Part shown: piece after piece, positions 37,936 through 48,570 of the stretch
Position numbering within the stretch: position 1 is the first letter of the stretch
Layout: every line of letters starts with the position of its first letter
Source of the DNA: Xylaria sp. FL1777
Lineage: Eukaryota; Ascomycota; Sordariomycetes; Xylariales; Xylariaceae
Direction of reading: 5' to 3'
Length of the DNA: 64,000 bases
Assembly: GCA_022578965.1 (NCBI GenBank)
Contig: MU400510.1
Span: forward strand, 558,001 to 622,000
Position numbers and translations under genes: made by a program
Notes under the pieces: generated by a model
Told to the model about the DNA's origin: nothing
Database searches by the model: none
Seen by the model: only the letters and a program-made list of their open reading frames with translations

Positions 37936-39593
37936 TTACTTGTAACCTGCGTCGATTTCGCTATCGACTGGGACCGACGGCCTCCCATACTCGTCCTCCA
38001 TGGTGTTGAGCGGAATCGTGGGATTTGCTAGTTCTACGGGCATCATCTGCAACAAGTCTGCTGGACCAGGTGTCATATCCATTTGGATTTGTCCTACAGG
38101 CAACGAGTTACCGAAGTCCAGCTGGGAGCGGCCAAGGTTGCCCTCGGGATGCAGGGGGTACATGTTTGCCTCCATCTTGTTGCCGTCGAAGATGACCATG
38201 TTCTGTATAGGTTGCTGGTTTTGGCCTAGAACGTTGATAACATCTTGAGCTAATTGACCTCCGAGGATCGCAGTCACTGGAGCGATTTCGCTGTTGATAT
38301 TTTGCAGAAAGCTGCGGAGAAACTCGGAGCGAAGGGTCTCAGCTGGTAGGGAGAGGAGATTATGATTATGTGTAGCAGATCTGGTAAACCATTCCAGGTC
38401 CTGCTTGTTATGCATAGGCTCCCGGTTATGTTGTGTTTGGAATCCCCACAAGGCACGTAGACAAGAGAGAGCAGGCGTAACGGCCTTGAGGCGACGTTTC
38501 GACTTCGTGTACTCTCCAGGAAGTAGACTGGTTTCTGAGACAAGGTCCCATGTCGAGTAAAAATCCCGTTTTGTCACCAGTTCAATGGACTTTGTGCTTT
38601 CTTTCTGTGTTTTTACCTCAACTACGCTCCTAAAACGTGACTCAGAGCCAACAGTGGTGACTACGTTCCCTTTATCACGTTTCAAGACGTAATCGTGTTC
38701 TATCAAATCGCAGAATATGTAGCCGTAAAGGCCATGCACGCCGGCAGCATAGAATTGACGGTTGTGTAAGCGAGTAGCAGTGTTGATGAATGCAAGAAGT
38801 GTGGGATTCAGATCAGTGGCAATGACGACATCAAAAGCAGCGAAATAGGACGCTCCTTTTGTCATGATACTACCAGAGTCGGGAAAGACCTTCACACGGG
38901 GATTTAGTTTTTGTACCTGGACGGCAGCAGCTTCGGCGCGATTTTGCCCAACATTCTCCTGGGTGAGGAAGAATTGAGCTCCTAGATCGGCTTCTGTAAC
39001 GATTTGATCATCGACAATGGTTAAAGACCCGATACCAGCGAGGACTAGGTTCTTGGCAATCTCGTTAGCAAGAGCCTTCATAGAAATGAGGAGTATATTG
39101 GCTGCTTGGATTTTCTGCTGTGCTTGCATTCCCCAAAGTCGGATTTGACGGTCGTAGAGAGCAATCTCATCTGAAATGTGAGTTAGCAAAGTTCATTGAG
39201 AGAAAAGATCTTAGCTAACATACCTGCACTCATTGCGTGACCATTCGTAGGTTGCGGTACATGCGAGGTGCTGAGCTCTGGTAAGGGTAAGTTGACAGGC
39301 ATCATTACGCCTAAGGGAAGGACCCCGTTGCCATTGACGGCCTGACCTATGGCGGCGAATGGTTCATCTTGAGTCTGTGGGATGAGATTGTCGCCCTGGT
39401 TGGGAAACGGTATGGCGTGAGACGCCTCGATGGCCGCTTGATCTTGAACAGAAGCAGACGTGCTGTTGCTTGCATTCGGAGCAGTTGATTCTGATGGTGC
39501 AGCAGGCTGGCTCGGTTGGGTTTGTAGTTGTGGAGGCTGCTCCTCACTATTAGAAGCAGTAGAGGCTGCTGCTATATCATGGATGAAGACCAT
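37936..39593 (-). CDS. AOS1: SUMO-activating enzyme small subunit (AOS1)
   Basis: Exons 39593-39224 and 39170-37936; a 53-nt intron splits an Asp codon, giving SADEIALYDRQIRLWG; protein 534 aa. With UBA2 it forms the SUMO E1, which adenylates SUMO; the catalytic Cys sits in UBA2, so its absence here is expected. The ThiF/E1 fold starts at about residue 124: DEIALYDRQIRLWG, then ILLISMKALANEIAKNLVLA, GSLTIVDD, and VVIATDLNP. The C-terminal half has LGGQLAQDVINVLG and MVIFDGN, as usual in AOS1. Unusual is a 123-residue Ser/Gln/Pro-rich N-terminal extension, absent from yeast AOS1 (about 350 aa), so the protein is longer than typical. The start was set at the Met with context CAAACATGG; an in-frame Met 19 codons upstream (39650) gives a hydrophobic peptide that looks like leader sequence. 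Confidence 0.94.
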
Positions 39594-41699
39594 GTTTGAA
39601 TAGAAGAGCAGACAGATATTGAAACTGGGATTCGATTGCAAGTAGAACAAAGCGCCTCGGCGAAGACTGAGCAGTCGAATTCGGGACAGGAAAACATCCG
39701 CCGAATTGAAGTAGATTCAATTACGACAATTGCGACCAAGCGGTGTAATGAGACGGCAAAGGTGAGGTAGATGCACGCTCGCTCGCCGTCGCAGAACGGA
39801 TGAGAACAATGAGTGACGGGAGCTGCAGTTGACAGAGAACTTTAATGATAACTTCAGGGATGCTTGGAACAGATGCTTGGAATAGATGCTTGGAATAGGG
39901 TGGGTGTCAGCAGTTTAGGTAGTCAACGGACTTGCACACCATCCTAGCCGAGTCTGCACTTTCGAGGGTTTGCGTCTGCGTTTGTGTCTGGAACACGGGA
40001 TTGGGGTCCCGGAGGTGATGATGCTGATGCTGATGGATGCAGATGAGATTGGTGGCTGTGGTGTGAGAGCCGGAGCCTTCCATGTACTTGTCCTGTACCT
40101 GCCTTACCTTACTTCGCACACGTAGGTACCTAGCGTGAGGCATAAGGCAGACCGCTAATTATGTACATACCTACCTAGAAGCCTTAAGTAGGTGCCCTAC
40201 CTAAGACACCCGGGTAATAGGTACCTACCCTAACGGGATATCAGCTATGCATACTTGAGTATGAGGTACCTGTTGTAGCTTCTAATCACGACCAGGTATC
40301 TAACTACGGCATCATTTAGTGAATTGATGTAGTAGCTACTTATAGAAAGACCCTGCCTGATTTAGCAGCTGAGACATGATATACTAATACTATGTAGGGT
40401 ATGTATATGTAGGTGGATAGGCAGATACCCATCTACCTAGTGGCATAAAAAGATCTTCCCGACGCGCCGGTAATATAAACGTGTTTCTACACTAATGCGG
40501 AACTGATCGGAGGTTTCAAGTTGAATCCCTTATTTGTAGTATACATCACCTAGGTATGTAAGTACTTAAAGAAGTACCTAATACAGCTTACGGACCTTAT
40601 ACGGGGACGTAGTGAGATACATACCTAGGTAATATACCCCCGGGGCCATTGACATACATCATGAAGGACCTACACTCCATGTCCTCCTGTAGGTGCCTGT
40701 CTGTGTGTGCAGTGCGCACTTACACGACACTGCCAGCAGCACTGCATCTCTCTCTCTCTCTCGGCATACGTAGGAAGAGGTGGTTCATAATGTAAGTAGA
40801 TACTCGAGTACCTACTCAGGTACCCATAGTGCACGTACACAGGTAGATAAGTGGAGCACTGTTTAAGTGGTACCTCAGAGGATCCCTGGAAGTCAGCGCC
40901 ACTACAGTCTATGGTTTCGCTTCTAATGTACCGTCTTAGGGCATTCCCCAGCCAGTATCGTGTAACGTGATAACAATTCTTCCTGCCTCTGCTGGTCCCG
41001 AAGCGACCCCGCCTATAATTGGTCCCTCGTCTTAACCTTGGGAGTCGATACTACATTCCTTGAGTGCTGTTCTCTACCCACCTCTTACTATTACATTACA
41101 CTACCTACCTAACTTCTCCCTTTCATCAGAGGATAAACCAAAGCCTCAGCCGACTCTCACCATTCCACAATATAATCTCGCTCTCTGTACTGCATTGTCC
41201 TCCTCGCTCACCCATGATCATTTACGAGCCGTCATCTCTTACTATAAGCATTTATAGAGCTTGCATCGCCCGCTTCGCTAAAACTTGATTTACTTCTTCT
41301 TGGCCTTGAATCCAGAGCATCTTGTCTTTTGAATGTTATTTCAGACAGACTACGTACCTATATTGTGTGCTGGCGTACGTTAAGGTGCTCTCAACAAAGG
41401 TCACCGCTCTTTGTTCCCTCATGGTGAGATTTCCTAGACCAACCTGGGTGTTGGACTATGTTGGATTCCCCCAGTGTTAATCGTCGAGAAGCCCCATAAT
41501 CGCTCCGAGAGCTCATCTGCTGCCGTTCATCTACCGCATCGCCGACGGGATTATCTGGTTCTTCCCTGATAACCACGCTCAAGCCGCCGATATCAGTTGT
41601 TCCGGGTAGTTGCATCGCGCCTAGAAAATTATATCCCCGTCGTCCGGAATCGGGGTTGAATCATCTTACTTGCTGGCTACCCAGACTCTTTATGACACT
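39594..41699. other. Divergent intergenic region, AOS1 and the discoidin-like gene
   Basis: About 2.1 kb. Rich in TAGGTAC/GTACCTA words (40,120-40,880), with a CT run at 40,748-40,760 and a 13-nt tandem repeat near the AOS1 side. No gene seen. Confidence 0.6.
39859..39897. repeat. 13-nt tandem repeat (GATGCTTGGAATA) x3
   Basis: Three units, the first ending ACA rather than ATA, the other two identical. It lies about 270 bp upstream of the AOS1 start, within its likely promoter. Confidence 0.9.
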
Positions 41700-43307
41700 A
41701 TGTCCTCCGACGATAACTCTGAGGCGCGACGTGTACCGTCAAGAGATCTGCGGTCTTCGAACGCCTCACCAAGGGAAAATCTGCCTCCATCAGCTCCGAT
41801 TCTCCCACCACTACGTTCTTTGAGCACCCGACGGCCATCCGCCACTCCCGCCTCGAATAATACTGGTGCATCAGCACGAGCACGGTCATCCGATCTATTT
41901 TCGAGTAGATATTACGAGTTGGTGGTACCTTGGACCGATGAGACTGAAGATGCTTTCGAGGACATGGATCGTTGGGAATATAACATACCATTAGACACAG
42001 AAACGCACCGCCTCGAATTTGAGAGAAGAGCTACCAGCCTCTGGCATCCTGGCTTGGAAGAAGACCATTCTCAACGTTTCCGGGAGGACGGGGTTTCTCA
42101 GTTACGAGCGCTACTAGATTTCACGCATCCCACTTCACCTGCCCTCCCCGACCTTTTCTCTTCACTCAGCTCTCAACCGCACGACCCACCCGAAGAGAAT
42201 CGACGAGTCAAGAGACGCAAACTGGACTCGGACCGGCTGTCATCGAATTTCCGGGGTTTCCAATACGGAAAATACGGTCAGGTTCAGCCCGGTCAGCTGA
42301 CGATGGAACTCGTCAGCTGTGATGGGGGGATTTATTCAGAGGATACCCCCACTAAATATGCTGCTGAAAACATCCTCAAGAACGACCACACCGTCTACTG
42401 CACCGAAGGGCCCAGGTGTAACATTGTATTGAGACATCAGGGCGCTACAGTATTTACGCTGAAAGAGCTGGTAATTAAGGCTCCTAGGTCTAACTTTACT
42501 TCTCCGTATGTCTGTCTCGGCTGCTTCTTAGACTCCCATGCTAACATTCACACCTCTAGAGTTCAAGTAGGGATGGTCTTTGTCTCGATGACTTCTGATC
42601 ACCTCCTAAATAGGACAGCTCAATACCAGATCCAATACTCCTCGGCCAGAAGCTCGTCTCGGCGCATTGAGCGAGAGACGCAACCTTTAAACCCTATCGT
42701 TTCTATAAGGCATAATGAAGATGGCAGTACAATGACCCGAGCGCAGGTGCGAGCGAGGAGATTATACAATATGGGGTTGGACGACGAGGATAACGAAGTG
42801 GCTGTTGCTCAAATACCGTCCGAGTTTAATGTCTCCCCACCGCATTTCCAGGTTACAACTGAGTGTAGTGACGATGAAGCAGATGATATCAATGTAAGGC
42901 TAAACAGGCGAGCACCTAATCGAATTGGGTCACTGCCATTCGAGAGCGATAGTAGTGACGATGAAGAGCCAGACGACTTCCCGATCAGTGGAACAGACTA
43001 CTGGTCGAGACGGCGACGGAATCGGTCCAGCACGACGCTGGCAGAAGCGGCAGAAGCAGTACAGGTAGCTACGCAGGAGGCAGTTCGTGCTGTTGGTGGG
43101 GAACTCATGACTCCTAATGCACGCTTCTACATTGAGCCGCACAAGAGCAAGTGTACGATCCGATTCGACCCACCAATCTCGGGAAGATTTATTTTGTTGA
43201 AGATGTGGAACCCACGCCGTAACACGCATCCCAATATCGATATTCAGGCGATTGTTGCCAAGGGGTTTGCCGGGCCGAGATTCTTCCCATCAGTTGAGCT
43301 ACGGTGA
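41700..43307 (+). CDS. Uncharacterised protein, discoidin-like halves with disordered insert
   Basis: Exons 41700-42505 and 42560-43307; protein 517 aa. The 54-nt intron (GTATGT..CTAG, branch CTAAC) is a multiple of three and open, so the frame reads through it; splicing replaces an odd peptide by the smooth join FTSPVQVGMVFVSM. The ATG at 41700 gives MSSDDNSEARR; a TTG 30 bases upstream in the same frame is not a likely start. N-terminal 190 residues are Ser/Pro-rich and low complexity, with a basic KRRKLDS stretch. A compact block follows (about 190-310): YAAENILKNDHTVYCTEG, then CNIVLRHQGATVFTLKELVI. An acidic, Arg-rich insert (about 330-450) separates it from a C-terminal block with ISGRFILLKMWNPRRN and DIQAIVAKGFAG. 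This outer pattern resembles a galactose-binding (discoidin/DOC) beta-sandwich; inference only. No named orthologue recognised. Confidence 0.78.
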   Translation: MSSDDNSEARRVPSRDLRSSNASPRENLPPSAPILPPLRSLSTRRPSATPASNNTGASARARSSDLFSSRYYELVVPWTDETEDAFEDMDRWEYNIPLDTETHRLEFERRATSLWHPGLEEDHSQRFREDGVSQLRALLDFTHPTSPALPDLFSSLSSQPHDPPEENRRVKRRKLDSDRLSSNFRGFQYGKYGQVQPGQLTMELVSCDGGIYSEDTPTKYAAENILKNDHTVYCTEGPRCNIVLRHQGATVFTLKELVIKAPRSNFTSPYVCLGCFLDSHANIHTSRVQVGMVFVSMTSDHLLNRTAQYQIQYSSARSSSRRIERETQPLNPIVSIRHNEDGSTMTRAQVRARRLYNMGLDDEDNEVAVAQIPSEFNVSPPHFQVTTECSDDEADDINVRLNRRAPNRIGSLPFESDSSDDEEPDDFPISGTDYWSRRRRNRSSTTLAEAAEAVQVATQEAVRAVGGELMTPNARFYIEPHKSKCTIRFDPPISGRFILLKMWNPRRNTHPNIDIQAIVAKGFAGPRFFPSVELR

Positions 43308-43848
43308 CATGATCGAGTTTCACGATGCTGAGATCACTGGTCTACATAGCTACATTTAGTAATGAATTAGCAGATTACTGCTGCGCATAGCCTATTTGAA
43401 ACGATTGAATAATTTGTTGATGCAACGAAGATGGTAGGTCTAGAATGAACAGATGTGGGAGTCTGAAATCTGGTAATAAAAGCACTCCTCAGAAGCGGTA
43501 GCAACGTCGGATCAGGAGTCAAACTAAGTATTGAATGGCCACCAAATAATCAAATCCGCCAGGTATGAATGAAGTAGTAAGGGGATAACAAGTCAGAAGG
43601 AGTCACAGCCACACAGCCTGTAGTGATGGGAAATGAATCATAATGAGATGCCGAAGCTGCAGTGTAAGTAACATTACCTACCCCGAGATCTAGCCATAAA
43701 TCTAGCCATGTTGTGTGGCAAAGCAAGAGAAACTGAGTCACCGGAAAGAGCTAATTGGTGCAGAGTACAGTAGCACTGCACCTAGGTAAGCTGAGAAAGT
43801 CGACAGATGCAGGGCTGACCAGTGACACATCATCAGCAAATACATACA

Positions 43849-43866
43849 TACCTACTTAAGTAGGTA
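43849..43866. repeat. Perfect 18-bp palindrome of the TACCTA/TAGGTA word
   Basis: TACCTACTTAAGTAGGTA is its own reverse complement. It sits in a denser cluster of TAGGTAC/GTACCTA words about 370 bp upstream of the TIF6 start. Confidence 0.85.
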
Positions 43867-44070
43867 GGTACATATGTTAGAGCAAGTACCTCATATGCAC
43901 GTATGTACCTACCTAGGTACCTTATTGTGTATCTATAGGTACATTAGGTAGTGGGCGGTATCATATCCTGTATCCACTCGACCAGGGCCACAGGGCCAGG
44001 TACAATAATCCCACTTCCCTCCACTCCTTCACTCGAGTTGAGCTCAACAGCAAGTCAACTCCACGAACGC

Positions 44071-44114
44071 AACACGAACACAACACGAACACAACACGAA
44101 CACAACACGAACAC
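44071..44114 (+). repeat. Perfect 11-nt tandem repeat (AACACGAACAC) x4
   Basis: Four exact units, followed by a partial CACGAACAC copy near 44,119. It ends 107 bases before the TIF6 start codon, so it is probably in the 5' leader. It has no T and little self-complementarity, and so should stay unstructured in mRNA. Confidence 0.92.
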
Positions 44115-44221
44115 ATCGCACGAACACACTACCAGCGATTGGCGAGAAATCCCCGTCACAGGCTTCTTCTTCCACCATTCTACCTCTTTCCGCGTCTGGC
44201 AGCCAAATTTCAGACAGCATC

Positions 44222-45312
44222 ATGGCGGTGCGCGCTCAGTTCGAGAACTCCAACGAGTGAGTACCCCGCCAAAGTTGTCGAATGACAAAAAGAGGGAACC
44301 CCGCCATGGCTGACCATGCGATTTCGCATTTCCACAGGGTTGGCGTCTTCGCCACACTCACCAACTCATACGCCCTCACTGCTGTAGGCGCAAGCGAGAA
44401 CTTCTACAGGTATGTCTGGCCATTCGGGCTTCTCAAGGGCAGCAGAACTTTGGAGATAGCGGGCATGTGACAGCAGAAGCTGGCGAGGAGGGCGCTCGCG
44501 CGACAGCACACATGACACATCCATACGCACGAGACTGATCGACTGCTCGACTAGTGTTTTCGAGGCCGAGCTACAAGATGTTATCCCTATCTGCCGGACG
44601 ACAATCGCAGGGACGCGCATCATTGGGCGGTTAACAACTGGGTGAGTGATCCGATCCCGGTACTCCTATTCGACATGATACTATGTTATGTATTTCCGCA
44701 ATGGAGGTGCACATTCTGCAAGTGGAAACCACCCAGCTAACCCTTTTGATCTCGACATCGTACAGTAACCGCAAAGGTCTTCTAGTACCCACATCGACAA
44801 CAGATCAAGAGCTACAACATCTGCGTAATTCCTTACCAGATGAGATACGGATTCAGCGAATCGAGGAGCGGCTATCAGCGTTAGGAAATGTGATCGTGGC
44901 CAACGACCACATCGCGCTGGTCCATCCCGATCTCGAGCGTGAGACTGAGGAGATCGTCGCCGACGTGCTGGGTGTTGAAGTTTTCCGCCAGACTGTTGCC
45001 GATAACGTGCTCGTTGGTAGCTATATGTCTCTAAGCAATCGCGGCGGCCTCGTCCACCCCAAAACCAGCATACAGGATCAGGATGAGCTGTCTTCACTAC
45101 TGCAAGTACCCCTCGTCGCCGGCAGTGTAAACCGTGGAAGCAACGTGGTGGGTGCTGGCATGGTAGTCAATGATTGGCTCGCAGTTACGGGCCTCGATAC
45201 GACAGCAACCGAGCTCAGTGTTATCGAGAGTGTCTTCCGCCTAGGTGAGGGTGCGGCACCAGGTAATATTAATACGAATCTGAAAGATACCATGGTCGAG
45301 AGTTTCTATTAA
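44222..45312 (+). CDS. TIF6: Eukaryotic translation initiation factor 6 (eIF6/TIF6)
   Basis: Exons 44222-44256, 44338-44409, 44555-44641 and 44766-45312, with introns of 81, 145 and 124 nt; the spliced protein is 246 aa, the normal eIF6 length. It binds the 60S subunit, blocks early joining to 40S, and is needed for 60S biogenesis in the nucleolus; it is released in the cytoplasm by the SBDS/EFL1 system. All joins restore the conserved sequence: [42 protein letters not shown] and [13 protein letters not shown]. Repeated blocks of the five-fold pentein propeller are seen, for example [16 protein letters not shown] and [15 protein letters not shown]. The C-terminus ends DTMVESFY as in fungal homologues. 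No anomaly noted. It lies downstream of, and in the same direction as, the discoidin-like gene. Confidence 0.97.
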
Positions 45313-47139
45313 GATGCTTGTGGGAAGAATAATCTGGGGCGGGCATCATAGAGGTGATATTCAGCTTCGGTGTCGAAGCGCCTAGAGGGCAGATCAAATC
45401 AGTATTCGCAGTCTGTTCAAGTCATGGCCTTCAAATTAGGCGATATTATTGGTTGGGAGCCTACGTATAGATACTCAACCTCATCTTGTGTCTAATGCTA
45501 CAAACCTAGATACAAGTCTTCGAGATCTTCTCGCTAGAAAATCCAAATCCCGGCCTTGGCCGAAGTTGCCCACTCAGAATAACATGCCGTCGCTTGACGC
45601 GTTGATTATATTATATACGAGGTAGGCAACATCAAGCTACTGTCGATATACTTTAAGCAATCAAGTTTTCAACCCATACTCTACTACCGTACGTCAACAC
45701 CAACAGCACTATGAGAGCGCATAGCTACGCAGTATGATTTAAGACATCGCCACGCGCTGCTTTATTGTATGCTAGTACCAGTGGTATTTGGCGTTTTTAC
45801 CCACTTTGTAGTACCTCTGAAGAATAAATGATGAACACGTTGACAAGTATTCGTATTTGAGAATGCCAAGAAAGATTCTCTCTCCTCTTATTGAAGAGAA
45901 ATATGACTGCCTACTTGAGCCGCTTTTGCTTACCGTAAGTAGTGTAGTTTCCCGGTGTACCGGTATCTAGGTAGCTACACTTGTGTAACTTGACATAACT
46001 TAATAATCAAAGGGTTTTGTTTTGGTGATAGGTGGTACATACGCAGTAGTACAGCAGCTCAGTAGGTAGGTACCTACATATAGGTAGTAGTATACATAGG
46101 TACTTAGTATACTGTAGATGGATATGTGGAGACCAGCCATTTCGAATAGGTACTTCAGCGACCCAGCTCTAGCCCAGCCACGGCACTTCGATTGGATTGA
46201 AGAGGCTGGGCGGATGTTTGTGTCTTAAATAGGAATATCTCTGTCATAAAGACTTGAGCCCGAATCTATACTAGAATGGCAACGAGAATCTTGATTTTGT
46301 TATCATAGCCGGTTACTTCTTCAAACGTTGAACTTATTTAGCTCTACGTCCTGACGATCATCCGCGCTCCACATTCTGCCTTGCTTGCTGAGTAACCCAT
46401 CGTTGTTGTCTTGTACCGGTACCTACCGATGTCGATGTATACTATATACTACATACATACCTAGCTTTTCAGCTCTCGCTCGGCTGTCGATGTTGCTATC
46501 CCTCTACTTACGTACCTACCATTTCACTATTTCACAGCTCAGAGGCGCCACTTGGAGGTTAGGTGAGCCAGGTATCTCCCGCAAATCATCGCTCGCAGCT
46601 TGATCTGCATCGTCGTCGGTTGGCTGGATACACTGGGTCTGCGCCCTAACCTAGCTGGATCCACGACGGTAGCTCGAGTGCAGCCAAGAAAACCGTGAGA
46701 CCCTCCCTCCCTCTTGTCCTGCCCGTCCAACCAGTGGAGGCCGAAGCGTGCCCGCCTCCGTTAGGGCAGCCCGACACTCGCCCGGCGTCGTTAGTCCTTT
46801 GTGGTGCTTTGTTTATTTCATATCTGCCAGGCCATGCCCGGCACAGACAAAGCTACCAGCTACCAGCTACCAGCTACCAGCAATCTTTTGTCGTCCGGCG
46901 TTGCGATAGCAGCTTCTAGGCCCCGTCTTTCATACTAAGAACTTGGAGGCTTGACTCAGCACTGATCTAACCACGGAGTACAAGGGTCATTTAATTACCA
47001 TCCGAAACATCTAAAGAGGTACCCCTGAAGCAAGTAGCCACCAGGGCCCAGAGTTTCCCACTATCCGGCGTGCTCGAAAGAGCTTTTCAGTGACCCGGGA
47101 TTGTTGAGACCTTCCCGACAGGGCCCAGCATTATCAACA
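45313..47139. other. Intergenic region
   Basis: About 1.8 kb between TIF6 and the coiled-coil gene. Contains TAGGTACCTA clusters (46,040-46,110) and four CTACCAG units at 46,853-46,880. No gene seen. Confidence 0.6.
46853..46880. repeat. CTACCAG x4 tandem repeat
   Basis: Four perfect 7-nt units about 260 bp upstream of the coiled-coil gene's start. Confidence 0.88.
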
Positions 47140-48570
47140 ATGCTAAGGGGGGCCACGACTCCTCCATCAGCGCTGGAAGCGGAGGCAGGACCACACCATT
47201 CCCGGATGCCGCGAACAAGACACTCTGGAGTCTACGAACCACCGACTTTGACCTTCGGACCAAATGAAGAGACACCGTCAAAGCCTACCACTCTCTTGGC
47301 CACAAACTCAATCGAAAGCAACACAGCCTGGACTCATAGACAACACCAGCGCCAGCAATCGGCACCGAACCTCTCGGCCAGACGTCCCAACGCCCCCTCA
47401 TTTCCCCCCTCGCAAATAAGTAACAACAGGCATTCTCAAGGCATGCCGCTGACGGGCGACGGACGGGGTGGGAATTCACCAGGACGTCCTAGAGGTTGGC
47501 GCAGTGGCACATCAACACCAGTCGAATATGACGCGTCGCCTTCTCCCCATCAACCCCGAACAGCAACAGATACTACTCCAAAAAGCACCGCACAATCCCG
47601 TTTCGGATTCATAGCATCTTCAGTCTCGGCCTTCACCTCACGCATGACGAGCCCAACCCAAACGCCCGCCCGGACCGATGACGAGCTATGTGACCTCGAC
47701 ATCGAAGCTGCTCTATTCCCGGCATTGTCACCCTCAGACAGCGACGTGTTCTCTCCAGCCGCGTACAAGAACCTGCAAACCAATGCCACGGGACTGCTGC
47801 ACAGAATGCAAAACGCATATCGTCAACGGACGATCGCGCTGCGAGAGATGCAGGCTGAGCGCGAGGCGCAGAGGGAAGAGATGGAGGAGATGGAGCTGCG
47901 AACCCGGAACTTTAAGAGCCAGCTCGAGAAGATGGCCGCCAAGGCCGCAGAACAGGAGAAAGCGATGCAGCAACTGATGGCGGAACTACAGGCGGAGAAG
48001 CGGGCACGCCACGAGGAGCGTGTCAGCAAGATGGTGCTGGCAGCGGAGGGCTCTGTCATCACGGAGGACTTGTGCGTGGACGAGGACGAGAGGAAGCGCT
48101 GGCGCGCTTCCAGCAGCACCGTCAAATCCGACCTCAGCATCGACACTGACGGCGATAGTACCGCTGAGAGCGAAAGCATCTTCTCGCGTAGCCGCAGCCC
48201 CACGGCCATGACTTGCGCTACATCCACGGAGACGGAGAGCGTGATGGACGTGCCACCGAGTGTTCTTCTTCATCCGAGAGCGGCGGCGGTGGCAGCGAAG
48301 CAGCCGAAATCGACACAGCAGCAACAACAGCAACTTACGGCTTTCCAGCGTTTGGTCAAGGGTATCTCGGCTATCAAGGAGGAGAGTGGCGGCGGCGGTG
48401 ACAATGGTGGAAGCGACGGGTGCCGGAATTGCAGAGGCCGCGACGCTAGCGTTGCGTGGAACACGGTCAGCTTGCTGCGGGACGAGAACATTGCGCTGAA
48501 ACAGCGCGTCGCGCAGCTTGATGTCGCCATCGAGGGCGCTTTGGACGTCGTTAACGGACTCAAGATCTGA
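47140..48570 (+). CDS. Uncharacterised coiled-coil protein
   Basis: Single exon, 476 aa, start at ATG 47140 (context CAACAATGC); the frame extends upstream only through TTG codons. The N-terminal 190 residues are Ser/Pro/Thr-rich and probably disordered. A short hydrophobic-acidic block follows (DDELCDLDIEAALFPALSPS, near 195-214), then a strong heptad coiled coil at about 230-310 (MQAEREAQREEMEEMELRTR, then NFKSQLEKMAAKAAEQEKAM). A polar region has a glutamine run near 395-400 and a Gly-rich segment, and a second short helix ends the protein (LRDENIALKQRVAQLDVAIE). This pattern fits a fungal scaffold or septum/cytoskeleton-type protein, but that is only an impression. No enzyme motif and no named family recognised. 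Confidence 0.78.
   Translation: MLRGATTPPSALEAEAGPHHSRMPRTRHSGVYEPPTLTFGPNEETPSKPTTLLATNSIESNTAWTHRQHQRQQSAPNLSARRPNAPSFPPSQISNNRHSQGMPLTGDGRGGNSPGRPRGWRSGTSTPVEYDASPSPHQPRTATDTTPKSTAQSRFGFIASSVSAFTSRMTSPTQTPARTDDELCDLDIEAALFPALSPSDSDVFSPAAYKNLQTNATGLLHRMQNAYRQRTIALREMQAEREAQREEMEEMELRTRNFKSQLEKMAAKAAEQEKAMQQLMAELQAEKRARHEERVSKMVLAAEGSVITEDLCVDEDERKRWRASSSTVKSDLSIDTDGDSTAESESIFSRSRSPTAMTCATSTETESVMDVPPSVLLHPRAAAVAAKQPKSTQQQQQQLTAFQRLVKGISAIKEESGGGGDNGGSDGCRNCRGRDASVAWNTVSLLRDENIALKQRVAQLDVAIEGALDVVNGLKI

Larger units (their letters stand above)
43308..44221. other. Intergenic region and TIF6 promoter
   Basis: About 0.9 kb. Contains a palindromic TAGGTA cluster at 43,849-43,930 and the CA-rich repeated leader before TIF6. 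Confidence 0.6.
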
